Origin: Falciphora oryzae
Taxonomy: Eukaryota; Ascomycota; Sordariomycetes; Magnaporthales; Magnaporthaceae
NCBI GenBank assembly: GCA_000733355.1
Contig: JNVV01000002.1
Location: forward strand, 387,278-451,277
Direction of reading: 5' to 3'
Length of the DNA: 64,000 nt
The position numbers were made by a program, and so were the translations under genes. Positions 32,673 through 46,373 of this stretch are shown piece after piece (the stretch's first letter is position 1; each line of letters opens with the position of its first letter). A model generated the notes under the pieces. That model worked only from the letters and a program-made list of their open reading frames with translations, searched no databases and was not told the origin of the DNA.

Positions 32673-34067
32673 TTCAGAGCCTGCTGGCCACCCAAGACGT
32701 CTTGAAGGGGCAAACAGCTGAGAGGATGTGTCTCGTGTTGTTGCAGGCTCACAATGGCATCAAGCCTTTGGAGCTTGACCGGATCTCTCGTTGGGGCTCC
32801 TTGAAAAATGTCGTGTTGGAGCTTCCTCATTCCATTGATTGGCAGGTCCAGCTCAGTTCCCCACCACGCCCACCATGGCCACCAATTATTAGCCAGATCT
32901 AGCGCAACCCAACCCCTGACGATCGGTACCTGGACTTGCAAATCGCCCGATTCCCAATTTGGTTGAGCCCGTCGAGGACGACAGGCTGGCAAGCTGGTCT
33001 TTGAGAGGTGGTGATGCATGGCTCTCCATTGTCACCGCGGGGGCGCCAACGGCAAATCAGTGCGAGACTAGTAAACTGTCAAAGAAAGTCTATGTGTATA
33101 GTGCTTTATCAACCGCTTTAGCTTTCGCATCTGTCAACTCCAGCAATGCAGGCAAACACAGCAGGCTCCGGACCCCACCCTCACCGCCTGCGCAGCTAGA
33201 GGCAGGTAGACATCCCCGCGAAGAGGGCTAGAAGTATAGTGATAATTGTTTTTCTGTGCTATGTACCGAGGCAGAAGCCACTCCTCAAGCTTCTGGAGGG
33301 AGACTACAGGATGAGTCAAGGCAGGGAAATAAATGCCAGGGGTCGCTCCCAAGAACGGGGCACAATACCTTCCAGACAAAGTAAGAGACGAGAGAGAAAG
33401 GGGCGACTGCTCTGAAGGAGACGGAAGGAAAGGAAGGGGGTGAGAAGAAGCCAAATGACAAGGACAGTATGTAGAGGGAGAAGACTGGGAGCCATCTATC
33501 GCCAGCTTCCTTTCCTTGAATGTTTGGAAAAGTTGGATTTTTCAACTCGTACAATAAAAATGGGTACTCCAAAAGAAAAACATGGAAATGAGAATCGATA
33601 AAAAAAACAAATGCTTCCCCACACTCGCCAGTTCCGATTTCGACTGATGCCCTCCGAACGCCCGGCTCCGGTATATATAAAAAGAGTTTGTTTAGAAGAA
33701 AAAAAAAAAGAAAAAAAAAAGTCGGGGGATTAGGACTGTGAAGGTGAACATCACCTGGAGAAGAATAAAAACAACCAAAGGCTTGACGGGGCTGGATTTC
33801 TTCCATAGCCCTTGCGCCAACGCCGCCACCAAGTGGCTGGTTTCCCCATCAAAAGAACCCAAAAAAAAGCCGAAAGCAAGAAAAAGGAAAAGCAAAAATA
33901 AGAAGAACTCGTAGATGTCGCTCATGCAGATTCGTCAATGCATGACAGATTGGTATGGGATATCAATGAACAAGCGGGAGAGGTGACCACGCAGTGGGGT
34001 GACGATGTGTGCAACATATAAATACACAAGAAGTGAAATGTGCGAGGCGGATGGGGTCGTGCTTGGC
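32673..34067. other. Intergenic, 1.4 kb, no gene seen
   Basis: Between the ALDH promoter and the 3' end of the P4-ATPase, whose 3' UTR probably reaches into the A-rich (T-rich on the coding strand) stretch near 33560-33930. No coding signal. Confidence 0.5.
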
Positions 34068-37000
34068 TCAAGGCGGGCCAGTTTTCGCGTCCGGTCCTGT
34101 CCTGCTCTTGGCCGAGATCATCGACAGACCTCGGAGCCGCCCGGACCACATGTTGCTGGTGCTCGGCGGCGGGCCCCCGGTCCTCGACCTCGTTGACTCC
34201 ACCCTAGAGAGTCGTGCGGCCGAGGTGAAGTCGTTGCTAGCCTCGTAACTTGGCCGCACCCGGTCCATGGACGCACGTATCCTGTCGTACGACGGTCGCG
34301 CCCGGTCCATCGATGGCCTCGTCGGCGCGCGATCCACAGGTGACTCGACCGTCTCCATGGGCGTTTGCTCTATAGGCACCTGCTCCATTGACATGCGATG
34401 GCCCGTGTAGTTTGTCCCGTCGCTACCAGTCTGCGTCCTAGTGTGCGTGGCCACCGAAGGCGGGTAGATAGGCCTCTGGTCGTCGTCGGTGCCAGAGAAG
34501 GGCCCAGGCTGACCCTTGGCAAGCGAGGGCGAGGAGCCCGCGGTCGTGCGGCCAGGCAGCAACGGCTGGCCTGCGGCGGGATCGACATCACGGAACTTGC
34601 CTTGCTGGACCTGCTCGCGGATGATGTCGACGTCGTAAGGCCAGTACACCTTCTGGAGGGCCTTGATGGCGAACCTGGGAAAGACGCACATGATTGGCGT
34701 GATGATGAAGACAGCCCAGAAGGTTGGCTCCGCGTAAAGCTGGGGCGCCGACTTGTAGAACTGGCCCGAGTAGGTATCCATAGTAAACACGCCGGTCCAG
34801 AAGAAGATGAACAAGTCGCTGATGAGGACGGACAACAGCATGACCCAATCCCACTGGTAGGTGTTGATCAGGATATAGAGGTTGATGGTGACCACAGCAG
34901 GGTGGGCGACGTACGCGCCGAGACGGAGGCGGTCGGTCACGTCCAGACCATTGTGCGTGATGAACGGCGAGCCAACGATGACGAGGTACGGGATGAAGAA
35001 GGACATCATACCCTGGTATATGCCGTCGGCCATGTAGAGCCTAGAGGAGTATTGTTAGCAGCTATTCGTGTGAACATCAACAGTAGAACAGTTTGAAACT
35101 TACCAGAACCTGGTGCGCGTCCACTCCAGCCGCTCAATGCCACGCTGGTAGAGCTGCGGCACGGCCAAGGAGACGGCGTCGGGCACGTCCTGATCCAGCA
35201 CAGCCATAAGGATGACAGGGACCGAGGTGAAGAAGAGGTTGAAGGCGAGGATGTAGGTGGGGTCGAACAGGTATGTTTGGTCAAAGTCGCAGAAGACCTG
35301 GAACCAAAAGATGGGGAACGTCCCGACCATGCTCTTGTAGAAGAAGTTGTGGGTGCACTCGGCGACCCTGCGGTACGACCACCGACCGTGGACAAGCACA
35401 AGTCGCTGCAGGAAGCTGAACTGTGCGATGGCGTAGTCCGATGACATGACTGCCTGCCGGCCCTCGACACCAGCAATACCAACACCAACATCGGCCTCCT
35501 GAATCATCGCCACGTCGTTTGCACCATCGCCGATGGAGAGGGTCATGACGTCGAGTCCGTTCTTGACCAGCGAGCACACAGCGGCCTTCTGCGCCGGGCT
35601 GACACGGCAGCAGAGCACCGACTTGCACTGCTTGCACAGGAGGAGGAACTTCTGCTTAAGGGTGTCCTCGAGCAGGTACCTGAGCGTGAAGCCGTCAACG
35701 ACAACGGCGTGGGTCGGTGGCGGTGCCTCGTGACTCAGCATGGCCGCAGCCAGGTCCTCGTCGCTTCCGGTAAGGCCGAAGACTGACAGGTACTTGTCCA
35801 GCTCGCCGTTGAGAATCTCCATGAACTGATCCGGCGTGGTGGCGCCCGTCTCGTCCTCTTCGACCTTGAGGTTGAGCAGCTCCATGTCGTTGCCCAGCAG
35901 ATTGCACGAGAAACCGATGTTGATGGCCGTCTCGACCTTGTCACCCGTCAGCACCCAGAGCTTGATGCCAGCCTCGGCAAGGAGAGCGATGGTGTCGGGA
36001 ACGCCATCTTGAAGGCGATCCTCGATGGCGGTACCACCAATGAGGCTCAGCTCCTGCTCGATCGTGTCGGCAACGGCTTCCATCTTGTCCTCGCGGTCCT
36101 CCAGAGCCGTCGCTGCCTTGTCGTGCTCCGCGCGAAATGCCGTGTACTCATCCTCCGACAGCTCCCTCTCGGCGATGCAAAGCGTCCGCAGTCCTTCGCG
36201 AGCGAACATCTCGAGGTGCTCGGCCGTCGTCTTACGAAGTTCCTGCTGCTCCCCCTTCTTCAGTCGCGAGTAGATGATGCTGTCGGCGCCCTTGCAGAAC
36301 AGCATGATCTTGCCGTCTTGCATCCTGACGATGGCGCTCATGCGCTTGCGCGACGAGTTGAACTCGATAGTGTTCAGGATGGGGTAGTACTTCTCTTCGC
36401 CCATCACGTTCAGACGGATGCCATCAGAGTTAGTCGAGAGGACGGTAAAACCCATGTCGCGGGCCGTCGACACAAGCGCCGCCTCGTCGGGGGACTGCGC
36501 CTTGTATGTCATCTTCGCCTTCTCGCCAGGCTGCCTCTCTGGGATCACGGTGTGGCACAGCGCGAGGGCCAGCATGAAGCGTTCGCATGCCGCCTGCTGC
36601 TCTTCACCGCTGGCACCGGTAAGATCCTCGACAAAGTCGGGTGCGATGAATTGGAGGTCGTCATCGTGGAGGTAGGGGTTGTCGTGGATCTCGCGCAGTG
36701 CCTTGAGCGCCTTGACCTTGTCGGCCTGAATCTGGACTCGCGCCTCGGCAGCCTCCTTCACGACATCAATACCCATCCTGCGATGCAGACCGGCGAGGGC
36801 CTCGGTATAGGCCTCGCCGTATGGCTGCGCATTGATGGTCGCCTTCTTGAACTCCATCAGATTCTGCGTCAGGGTTCCAGTCTTGTCCGAGAAGATGTAC
36901 TCGATCTGGCCGAGGTCGTCCGAGATGTTCCACGACTTGGGAACGCAGGGCTGGTCAATAGCCTCGTAGTACATGCCGACGTCGCTGTAGATGAAAAACG

Positions 37001-38899
37001 CCTGCAGAAGCCTCACGAGTTCAAGAGAGATGTAGAGCGAGATGGGAACCAAGTTCTGGAAGAGGATAACAGCAGCCCAGAATGTGATGAAGCCCGTCAT
37101 GCCCGGCGTTTCGCCGATAGACCCGTACTCGAAAAATGCGATAGACGAATCTGAGCGGCCAAAGGCAAACCCGTTGGCGATGGCGGAGGAAAGACAGATA
37201 GCCAGGAGGACGAGGAAGTTGCAGACAGTGTTGTAGTTGAGCTCGCGGGCGATGCGCGGCCTCTTGGTCGGAGTGATACCCGCGTTCATCATGATCTTGG
37301 TGTCGTGGCCCGTGAAAAGGACGACTCCAAGGACCCAGTCGGTGTTCCGCAGGTTGCAGCCACGGAGGAGCGTGTTGTCGATGGTGATGGGCTCGGACAT
37401 GTCGCGCCAGGACCCCGACGGGTCGCCGTCGATGGCTTGCTTCCACTTGATGGCGCCGTTGTACTTGTACAAGTTCGGCTGCGGCGGCTCACTCTCAATG
37501 ATGAACTGCGCTCTTTCACAATCCCTCGAGTTCTTGAGCGTCTGGCCGCACCGCAGGGCAGTCCGGAACTTCAGGTTGGTCTCGCCGTCCAGGTTCTTCG
37601 TCTCGATGTAGCACGCGCCCTCGGGATCGGAGGTGGAAAGAATAACGATGTCGGCGGGGAGCTCATCGTCGTTGTAGATGCGCACAAAGTCGCCAACCTG
37701 CAAATTCTTCCACTTGTCGCGACGGAATCGGGCCTTGCCTTCGGCGGGGATGGCGTGGTTGATCAAGTCGGTCTTGATGTTCATCATCTCGGACGAGTTC
37801 CCCCGGAACGAGAATCCCGAGGGCCTCCCATCGACCTCGCCCTCTTCGCGCGGCCTGTCGAGCGGGTGCACGTTGCTCTCGGCGCGAGGCAGCGGCGACG
37901 GGACGGGAGTCATCTGAATGTCCTCCCGCGCCGAGACGAACGACGCGCCGTTGTGGGCCGACAGCATCGACTGTGGCCTCGTGCGTCGCGTCTCGATCGA
38001 CATCCTCGGGTTCGTGCCCAGCGCGGCCTCGTCGGCTTTCCTCTTGGCGTTCTTTTCCCTCGCCTCCTTGCTGAACAGGCCCTGGAATACGTGCCACAGG
38101 CCGCCAAAGATCTTGGTGTTTGCCTTCTTGAATTTGCGCCACGCCGAGACGTCATCCTCCTTGACGTTCACGTTGTTCCACCCGCACAGGCGGTGGATGG
38201 TGGAGTCGTTCAGCTCGTTGTCGGACATTGTTCTCCTCGAGTCTTCGATCGCATCTTTGATGGCCGTGACGACCACGATAAATATTATAGGAACGGCACC
38301 GAGGCCGGGGTTGACGCCGCCAAAAATAGGGAAAAACTGTCACGGTCGTGGTTGGTAAACTACTCGCACCCAAGATCGCGTCTCAACCTCGCCAGGCTAT
38401 GCGCGGAGGGGCTGCGACGGCTATAACGGGGGCGCGGTTTCTGAGATGGGGGACTCACGGCTAATACGACGAGAAAAAGGAAATAGATGTTGGCAATGTT
38501 GTGGAACTGAAGGAACAGGTTCTTCGGTATGAAGGACAAGGGCGTGTATTTGGCTGTCCGGATCTTGTTCCGCGTGTACTCGGCGATCGGCTCGTCGTTT
38601 TCGTCCTTCATTTCTGGCGGTAGCGGCAGGTTGAAGAAGAGCGTCCGCGGCCCGGGTCCGTCGCCAGCCTCATCGTCCTCCTCCTCTTGTTGTTCGGGTA
38701 TCGACCCGATGCTCCCGATGCCGCCCATCGCGGCGGACGCCCTCTTCTTCTCGGCCGAGGAGCCGGCGCGTTGTATCCTGCCGATCAGCGATAGCCGCTT
38801 GATACCGCTGCTCTTGATGGTCATCTTCCGGGTCGCCCATCTTGACCTCTTGCTGATATGCTTCATGGTCGAGCTCTGGGACAGAGTTGGGGGCGCCAT
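34068..38899 (-). CDS. P4-type ATPase, phospholipid flippase (Dnf1/Dnf2-like)
   Basis: Exons 38899-38459, 38336-35104 and 35040-34068 give 1548 aa. The N-terminal cytosolic region ([26 protein letters not shown]) leads into P4 signatures: [35 protein letters not shown] across the first splice, LDGETNLK in the actuator domain, the phosphorylation site [11 protein letters not shown] (Asp near residue 629), and the hinge [20 protein letters not shown] near 1081. Later come [14 protein letters not shown] and transmembrane helices from exon 3. The long C-terminal tail is rich in Arg/Pro/Ser with repeated [21 protein letters not shown] units. FDQTYLFD and the length place it nearer Dnf1/Dnf2 than Drs2. 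It would flip phospholipids to the cytosolic leaflet, with a Cdc50-family partner not in this window. Confidence 0.94.
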
Positions 38900-41800
38900 T
38901 GTCCCGACGGGTTGCGGGCGGCCGCCCGATCAACTCTCAATGTGCGCCAGTCCGGGCCGCTGTGGCCTCGCCGCTCTCCGGTTCGTCGCCAATGCGAGCA
39001 GGATGTTGACGCGTGTCGGTTCGGGAGGGTTGCCAATGGGGGTGGAACGACACTCGAGGATCGGCGGCTCGCGAATTGGAGGGTCGGCTTCCAGGGGACG
39101 GTGGTCGTCGACTCGTGGGGGAAGCGCTCGAGGGCGATTCGTTGGAAAAGAGGGCGTCGTCTACAGTCGGCACGCAAAATGCCAACGAAACCTGGAAATG
39201 CGGCAAAATAACGCTTCAAAGCTGGAAATCACGCCCGCTCGGATGTCGCAAGTCTGTGTTGACGCCCTCGGACGACTGTGGAGGGGGGGCCAGAAGATTG
39301 GATGTTTTCTTCTGGTCTCTATTTTTTTGTTCCCTTGCTTCTGAATCCACGCGTGGCCCCGGCTGGTAGACTGGCTGGCTGGCTGGCTGGCTGGCCTTGG
39401 GGAGGTCGGATGGCTCGGGTTTCCGGGGCGAAAAAAAAGGAGGGCGAGCGAGGGTGGGAAAGGCCGCCTAAAAGAAGAAGCAGGGATCCCAGTCGCGAAC
39501 AAAAACGGGGGCCCGAGGTGCGTGGTGGACTGGAATTGCGGGTCGTGTGTCCTCGCGGGCTGGACGCATCAATTGCTCGAGAGACAGAATTGTTGGTAAT
39601 CAGTAGTGCGGGCCGCCCGCCTTTGGACAGGGTCGGGGCGGGCGCTGGACTGTATTAAAAAGACGGCCGTCGAGGCCTAGGAACAAAGACAGGGACCGCT
39701 CCACAGCTGGCAGCAGGCTGTCTGGTGCATGTGCGACGCGCGAAGCAGCCACTCGGAGAGCGTTGGACGTCGACGGATCAGGAATCGCGTCTCCCGAGCA
39801 TGAGGGAAGGCGGCCACAACGAGGCTTGGGGCTGCTAACGGCATCCGCAGCGCCCTCGGGTGTGGGACGTGCAGGCCAGCGACGGGGTGGTCTGCGCCGT
39901 AATCGCAGTAATGACCCAACACCGCAGCGCGAGAAACAGGCTGCCACAGCCTCAGCTTACTCGATGTCTCCAGCCTGCCACCATGCGCTCGCACTTATGT
40001 CTTCACGCTCTCTCCAGGCTCGGGCCTGCGCTACTCGCCCCCCTGCTCCCGCGCGTGCCACGGGCTACACGAGGCACTATCGAGAGATATTTGGAGTCTC
40101 AGCTGGGGCTCAGCTTGGTGTCGCGTACTGTCTTGCATCCACAAGTACCAAGACGCCGTCTTCCATTCGTCTGGTCTGTCTGTTCGTAGCGGTCTGTATG
40201 TACAGGATGAGCAATATCCACACACCGATGATGGGTCCTCCCGCCAGAGCGATCAGCTAGACGAGTCCGAGCCGAGCGCGAGATCTCTGGCGCACTGCGG
40301 GACAAACATCGTGCTTTTTTCGGTGTCGGGGGCAACCGACAGGCCGCGCATGGGCCCGGATATACGCACTCGTCCGCCTGTGGGGGACTGGCTGGAGCCG
40401 GTCCTCAGTCAGCAACCAGTCTAGCATCGCCATTATAAATCCGCCAGCACGAGTGACTTTTTGGGTCCTTTGCCCTTTGGCGTGTCCTGTCGGCCAGGAT
40501 CTCTGGCCTATCATCCCCTACTAGGCTGGAGCAAAAACTGGATGGCGACGATAATTGGGCACTCCTAATGCCTTGAATGACATGCCTAACGGATTGATCC
40601 CGGGACAATATGGGGCTGCGTGGGGATGCTGGCCTACGTCGTCGAGCAGATCTCGATTGTTCACAGGCTCCATCGTCCACTGGGCCAGACTTCCGAATGA
40701 CGAGTGTGCGCGTGGTGCTGATGTTTCGCACCGGTCCCTCGAGTTTGATCCCGCCACGGCGCCATCACAGCCGCCTCCCAACGGCCAGCATGCGCGATTG
40801 AGGCGCGCGCTGAGAGACGGAAGTGCGCTTGATTGCAACGTCTTCCCGGCAACACAGTGGAGACTCCGCCTCGCCGGCTCGGGCAGCTTAAGTTGATCGA
40901 CATTATTCAGATCTTCCTTCCGCCGCTCACAGTCCAGGTACTGTCCACCGTCTTCAGTTGACCCAGCACTTCCAGCCCCTCGCCAGAGGCGGTGACCAGC
41001 CCTCCAGCGGAACGCAGACGGCGCCGAGTCGCGACGCGCAAACAGGCGGCCATTGAAATATGAAGATGGATCCCACTTGCTCGTTTTGACTTCGCAAAAG
41101 CCCAAAATCGCCATTACCAACAAGCAATTGGCCATGCGGCTGGCACTTCTGGCCTTTGGGTTGACAAAGGGATGTCCTGGGGTTGAGTTGGCAGGGGTCA
41201 GCCCGGTACCACCACGACGGGGCCAGCGTGTCCCTTCCCACCTTCCCCGCCCCTATCCACGTCCTTTTTCCCGTTCGGTCCATGGCTCAATTGTCCGAGA
41301 CCCCGAAGCGGGCCAGAGTGAAATTGGCTTTCCGCGAAGCGAACACCACCAGCCTGATGGCGCAGAACAAAACCAGCAGCCAGAAATCTTCGAAAAGGAG
41401 CCCGCCTCTCGGCATTCACCGCCTCCCGTTGGCCGTCTGGGATGCTTGGAACAATCTCGTCTCAACTCTTAACTCCGAGATGGAGTCGCCAAACTCCACT
41501 GATCAACAGATCTGATCCATTCTTACCAGCCAGCCCGACCCGGAGCCTTTCGGTCAACTATTCGGTTTGTTGTTCGACATGGTGAAGCTTGAGGTGAGCT
41601 GTTGCAAGGTTCTGCAACACGATGCAGTGGAATAAATCGCCGGCAAAGACGGGGAGAGCAGAGTAGTGTCTTTCGTGGTTTGGGCGGGCGCCTACTTCCA
41701 TTGTTCCTCTTTGTTCCTTACCACCTCGAAGCAGTCAAACAATGTCGCCGAGCCGGCTGTGTCTCTGCGAAATTAGTCCCGCAACCCAAGGTCCGCTTCA

Positions 41801-43840
41801 CCAACATGGGACGGGAAGCTGGCCCCTGAAGAGACCCCCTTCCCGCCTCCTGGTTTCTGTTGAGGGGCTGCACGCGCAACCGAATTCGCACCGAATTGCT
41901 TGACCGTCCTTCCCCAGACCGCCTGGCGGAGTGGATCGCAGATGAAAGAAACCCCGTGGCCGCGTTTGGGGTTGCTTTTTTTTTTGTTTTGGAGGCGTTC
42001 TGGATTCCTCCAGGCCCTCTGTTGCAACGTGCTCTCTTGGGGCGCTGCCTGGCCGCTGGCAAATGGGGCTGGAGCATGCCAAGCTGTTATAATAGGACAA
42101 TTGAACCATAATTGGAGACGTATCAGGTGGGGCGAGGCTACGGTGAGGAAACAGTATCGACACCCGCACTGCACAGTAAGCTGCTGTGGCAGGGCCCTTG
42201 CAGCCTCCTCGGCGGTAGGGACCACCTTTTTTGGGCACTGCTCGAGGTTTCTGCCTGTCCTATCCGCATCGTCGGTCGGCGTAGGTTCCGGCCTGGTAGC
42301 CACGCAACCAGTGGCAACCATCAGGACTCTCTTTTGTCTTTTCGTGGACAGGCTGCATGAAACAATCATGCGAGCCCCATTTTTATCCCGCTTTCCATTT
42401 CCCGAACTTTCTTTTGACCCCGTTTCCCTGTTTAGATCCTCAAGGACATGGCAGATTGAACCCTTCTCCTCCCAGCCGGTTGGTAGCGTAAATTATCCAA
42501 CAAGGCATAATCGCTGTCTTTGCCTTGCTGACACCACGAAACGTACCAACTTTGTCGGTGACAAGCCTTATACAGTACCAGATATTCCCATTAGGCTGAG
42601 ATATAATAACAAACCCCCTTGTTCGGTTGACATTTCGATGCCGGGCCAACAGGAGGAGAGCCAGGTCAAGGATTAGATCTGCGCCATTCTGTGAAACGTG
42701 GTCGCCTCCTGTCGGGCTCAAAAAGGCCAGCCCTCATACATCGTCGCCCGAGATGGCACGGGCTGAGCTCAGGTCAGCTTACATCTCTGTCTCACCGTGT
42801 GCCTGCGGGAGCTGTTTTTCGTAAATGTCGGGGTGTCTGGCTGCAGGGCAGCTGATAGGTCATCGCCCGATAGACGCGGTTTATCGCCGCGGCTAGGCAT
42901 CCGTGAGACCGTGCACAGCCCGTAGGATGATCGGCCGTGATATTCACGTCGGTTTGGATGAGGAACACAAACAAGTGAACTGCCCTTTTTTCGGGTCCAT
43001 TTGAACCCGACTTCCCCCCATTAGCGGTTTCTTTTCACACAGAGAGCTGGCTGCAACCCCAGACGCGAGCTAGTTAATGCTCAGAACCAAACGTGCGGCA
43101 ATACGCTGGCCACATATCAATGGCCATAGGCCCACTCTGCTGGACCCGAGCGCTGAGCAGTGTCGTCACTGCAGGAATACAATTCCAAAGCAGCCAGTCT
43201 CGGAATGTTCCTAACAAAAAGAACTTTGCGGAAGCTACGACTAATAAATCCCTCGTGATGATTCGGTGACATAAGTTCAGAATCCTTACGACATCGTCAT
43301 ACACAGCGAAACCGCTAGAGGAGCATTATGCTCACCAGGAAACATTCCGGTATACGCATGATTTCGGCGTCCATCCGATCATCTTTACTAGCAGATCCCC
43401 AAACATGGATTAGCTCTACGATCTGTGATACTCGGCCCTCGCATTTGTCCTTTTGGTGGCTCGGTAGATATCATGCCAGCACATTACCAGATGCTCCTTC
43501 GTGGTCCATGTCGAAAACCATTACGAGTCGTAAAGTCAGCACTAGATCTGCTCGACCCAGAATAGATGATGTGCAGGCCAGTCACTTAGGTTTCCATGAG
43601 ACAAACCATCGTGCACGAGGGGTTGATGGCCCGTCACGTGCAGGAAGCCTCAAACAATGAGGGCCTAAATTTAGCCGCGACGCCTGGCTCTTAGCGTCGC
43701 TTGCTGCAGGCAGGGTCCTTCGGTTGCCCCACACCGTTCCATTCACCATCAACATCCAATTGAGTCCCGGGCCCTGCATGATCTAAGTGTGACCCGAGAG
43801 TCACAAGAGACTGCTGCCAGAGAGCCGGGCGCCAGCCAAA
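38900..43840. other. 4.9 kb gene-poor stretch
   Basis: No conserved protein or RNA gene recognised. It contains a CTGG microsatellite (39371-39393) and the promoter sides of the flippase and GCN5. Open frames are short and mostly antiparallel pairs. Decayed repeats or long UTRs could be present but I cannot demonstrate them. Confidence 0.5.
39371..39393 (+). repeat. CTGG microsatellite
   Basis: About 5.5 tandem CTGG/GGCT units; similar GGCT clusters recur near 57460 and 62960. Confidence 0.85.
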
Positions 43841-45180
43841 ATGCCCTCAGCGGACGCAGAAATGACGGAGCAGACCGACGGCGAGCAGGATCTGCCTGTC
43901 GAAAAGCGGAAGGCGTCCCAAGAACCGAATGCGGTCCCTGCCCCCAAGAGGCCCAAGCCGACCCACGAGGGATCGACAGAACCCGCTGGTCCACCACCAG
44001 CCCCAGCCACCATTGGGAGGGTCCCTTTCCCAGAGAAGGTACTTGCACACTGCACTTGATGAGAGTGTCTATATCTATGGATTCACAAGATATGCGCATT
44101 CATAACTGACAATTCCTAAAGCCTGCAGTCCTCGAGGAACGCAATGGCGAGATCGAATTCCGGGCTGTCAACAACGACGGCACCCGAGAGAGCATGATTA
44201 TTCTGACAGGGCTCAAGTGCCTGTTCCAGAAGCAGCTCCCAAAAATGCCAAAGGATTATATCGCCCGGCTCGTCTACGATCGCGCCCACCTATCTATCGC
44301 CATCATCAAGATGTCGCTGGAAGTTATTGGTGGGATAGCCATCCGCGAGTTCCGCGCCCGCAAATTTGCCGAAGTCGTTTTTTGCGCCGTCTCATCTGAT
44401 CAGCAGGTAAAGGGATACGGAGCGCACATGATGGCTCACTTGAAAGATTACGTCCGAGCCACCTCCCCCATCATGCACTTTTTAACCTATGCCGACAACT
44501 ACGCTACGGGATATTTCCAGAAGCAAGGCTTTACAAAGGAGATTACCCTGGACAAATCTATCTGGATGGGCTATATCAAGGACTACGAAGGGGGCACGCT
44601 GATGCAATGCTCTATGCTTCCTCGAATACGATATCTCGAGGTCGGCCGGATGCTCCTGAAGCAAAAGGAGACGGTGCAAGCCAAGATTCGCCCCATGAGC
44701 AGGAGCCACATCGTTCATCAACCGCCAAAGCTGTGGGCACTCAACGGCGCCCCCAGCCCGATAGATCCCCTATCTATCCCGGCCATCCGGGCTACCGGCT
44801 GGTCTCCGTCCATGGACGAGCTGTCACGCCAACCGCGCCACGGGCCTCACTTCAACGACATGCGCCGTTTCCTGTCCCAGATACAGAACCACAAGCAGGC
44901 ATGGCCTTTCCTCAAGCCGGTCAACAAGGACGAGGTTCCCGACTATTATAATGTGATTGCTCAACCAATGGACCTATCGACCGTCGAGGAGAGGCTGGAG
45001 CAGAACGAGGTCTACCCTACCCCAAAGGAGCTTGTCGCCGATATCAAGCTGGTCATCGACAACTGTCGGCAGTACAACGACACGACGACGGTGTATCACA
45101 AGTGTGCGAACAAGCTGGAGAAGTACATGCTGGGTCTCATCAAGGAGATACCAGAATGGTACAACCTGCTTGAGGACTAA
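43841..45180 (+). CDS. GCN5: Histone acetyltransferase Gcn5 (SAGA/ADA)
   Basis: Two exons, 43841-44038 and 44122-45180, phase 0, 418 aa. The disordered charged N-terminus ([20 protein letters not shown]) precedes the GNAT domain: [36 protein letters not shown], where Glu150 aligns with the catalytic Glu of yeast Gcn5 and QVKGYGA is the acetyl-CoA loop, then [18 protein letters not shown]. The C-terminal bromodomain has [19 protein letters not shown] and CRQYND, whose Asn (near 385) reads acetyl-lysine. It acetylates H3 in SAGA to promote transcription. The beta-strand usually reading GGITYREF is GGIAIREF here, a mild divergence. The gene sits between two long gene-poor stretches. Confidence 0.94.
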
Positions 45181-45948
45181 CCGGGCACACCCACCTCCCC
45201 TCGCAACAAACTGTGCTCAAGACGAGGAGGGCGCATAGGATAACCGTCACCTCGTGTATTTGGCTGTTTTCTGTTCCGGGTCTTTCTCTTCCTGTTTTTT
45301 TTGGGGGCATCTGCTGTTGTCTGGTTCTGCCATCTTTTGTGCTTAGGGTCGAGCGTCTCTCTGGGTTCCATTCTTTCTTACACTCCTATCCGTAGCCCGC
45401 CGCGTAACACGGCGCGGCATGCTATCTCTCATACCGCATGGGTATTGTTGGGCGATTTGGTGGAGTTTGGCGGCTTGTGGGCTGGAGACAGGACAGACCC
45501 AATCAATATCATCATTTTGATGGTTTTCCTAGTATCCCTGGAATGTGTCTAGCAACCGAAGAAAATCGAGCAAAGAAAGACAAGGGGGACCAAGGGTATA
45601 TAAGAATCCACCCCATATCGTTAAGTGCCCGGCCACCTGTCCCCTCCCACTGAGGGGGAACCGCGTCGACCGTCGTTGCCTATTCTAACACAAAATGCCA
45701 GGGGTAGGAAGAAGACAAAAAGAAGAATGTGTAGCTCCTCTAAACAGGCTGGCAATTCACACATGTAGACTTGCCTATCCAAGGTCGTAACATCGTGGCG
45801 AGCACTAGCAGCATCTAGACGCCCAAATACGCATATTAGCGATCTGGATTGTATGAAATCATGAGATGACAGTTGCTTGCCTAGAGCGGAAGAGACAACG
45901 TAGTTGAGTGCGGCCAGGTGAGGTGGTCGTTGGAACCCCCGTGTTGGT
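45181..45948. other. Convergent 3' flanks, no gene seen
   Basis: 3' UTR side of GCN5 (T-rich) and of the minus-strand zinc-ribbon gene; nothing else recognised. Confidence 0.55.
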
Positions 45949-46373
45949 CTATTTACAGTCCACACAGACCTCAACCTTGCTACTCCGGTAGCCGCACTTG
46001 GGGCAGGTATCTATTTGAATAGATGGAAGAGCGAATAAATCCGTCCTCTGCAGCTTGCTGCCTAGGGTCAAGGCCGGCTGATGCGTGGGAACTTACGCCA
46101 CGGGCAGAAATAGTGCCCTCTCATAGAATTGTGACACTTTGTGACCAGAAATTTGCTTGGTATCTTCAAATTAGCCCGATATCTTCACCTCACCGAGCCG
46201 GAAGAAGTACAGATGACGGTCGGGCCAAGGGGCGAGTCGCGAACTTACACGCGTCGCAGAGCGTGCATTCCACGTCTAGCTTGACACCACACGTGCCACA
46301 GCGGCCTGGTAGAGATTAGTTTGGTTGAAGGTGTATCGAGATACCAAGCCGCTTCTCAAGGCGGCTTACCCAT
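45949..46373 (-). CDS. 47-aa cysteine-rich zinc-ribbon-like protein in four tiny exons
   Basis: Exons on the minus strand: 46373-46370 (ATG plus one base), 46305-46249, 46117-46097 (21 nt) and 46010-45949. The three introns are 64, 131 and 86 bp with donors GTAAGC, GTAAGT and GTAAGT; the first two introns have CTAAT branch sites. All joins keep phase and the 144-nt frame ends in TAG. The product carries Cys4-x2-Cys7, Cys15-x2-Cys18, Cys25, His28, Cys30-x2-Cys33 and Cys43-x2-Cys46: four CxxC knuckles in 47 residues, enough for two zinc sites. Segments include MGRCGTCGVKLDVECTLCDA and CPKCGYRSSKVEVCVDCK. Spacing of CxxC pairs across independent exons makes a chance frame unlikely. I know no named family; treat the 21-nt exon as the least certain part. 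Confidence 0.68.

Noticed and set aside
42990..43020. B-box-like GGGTTCAAATGG on the minus strand
   Set aside because: The loop between the complementary CGGG/CCCG halves is 10 nt, incompatible with a tRNA T-arm, and no other arms are present.
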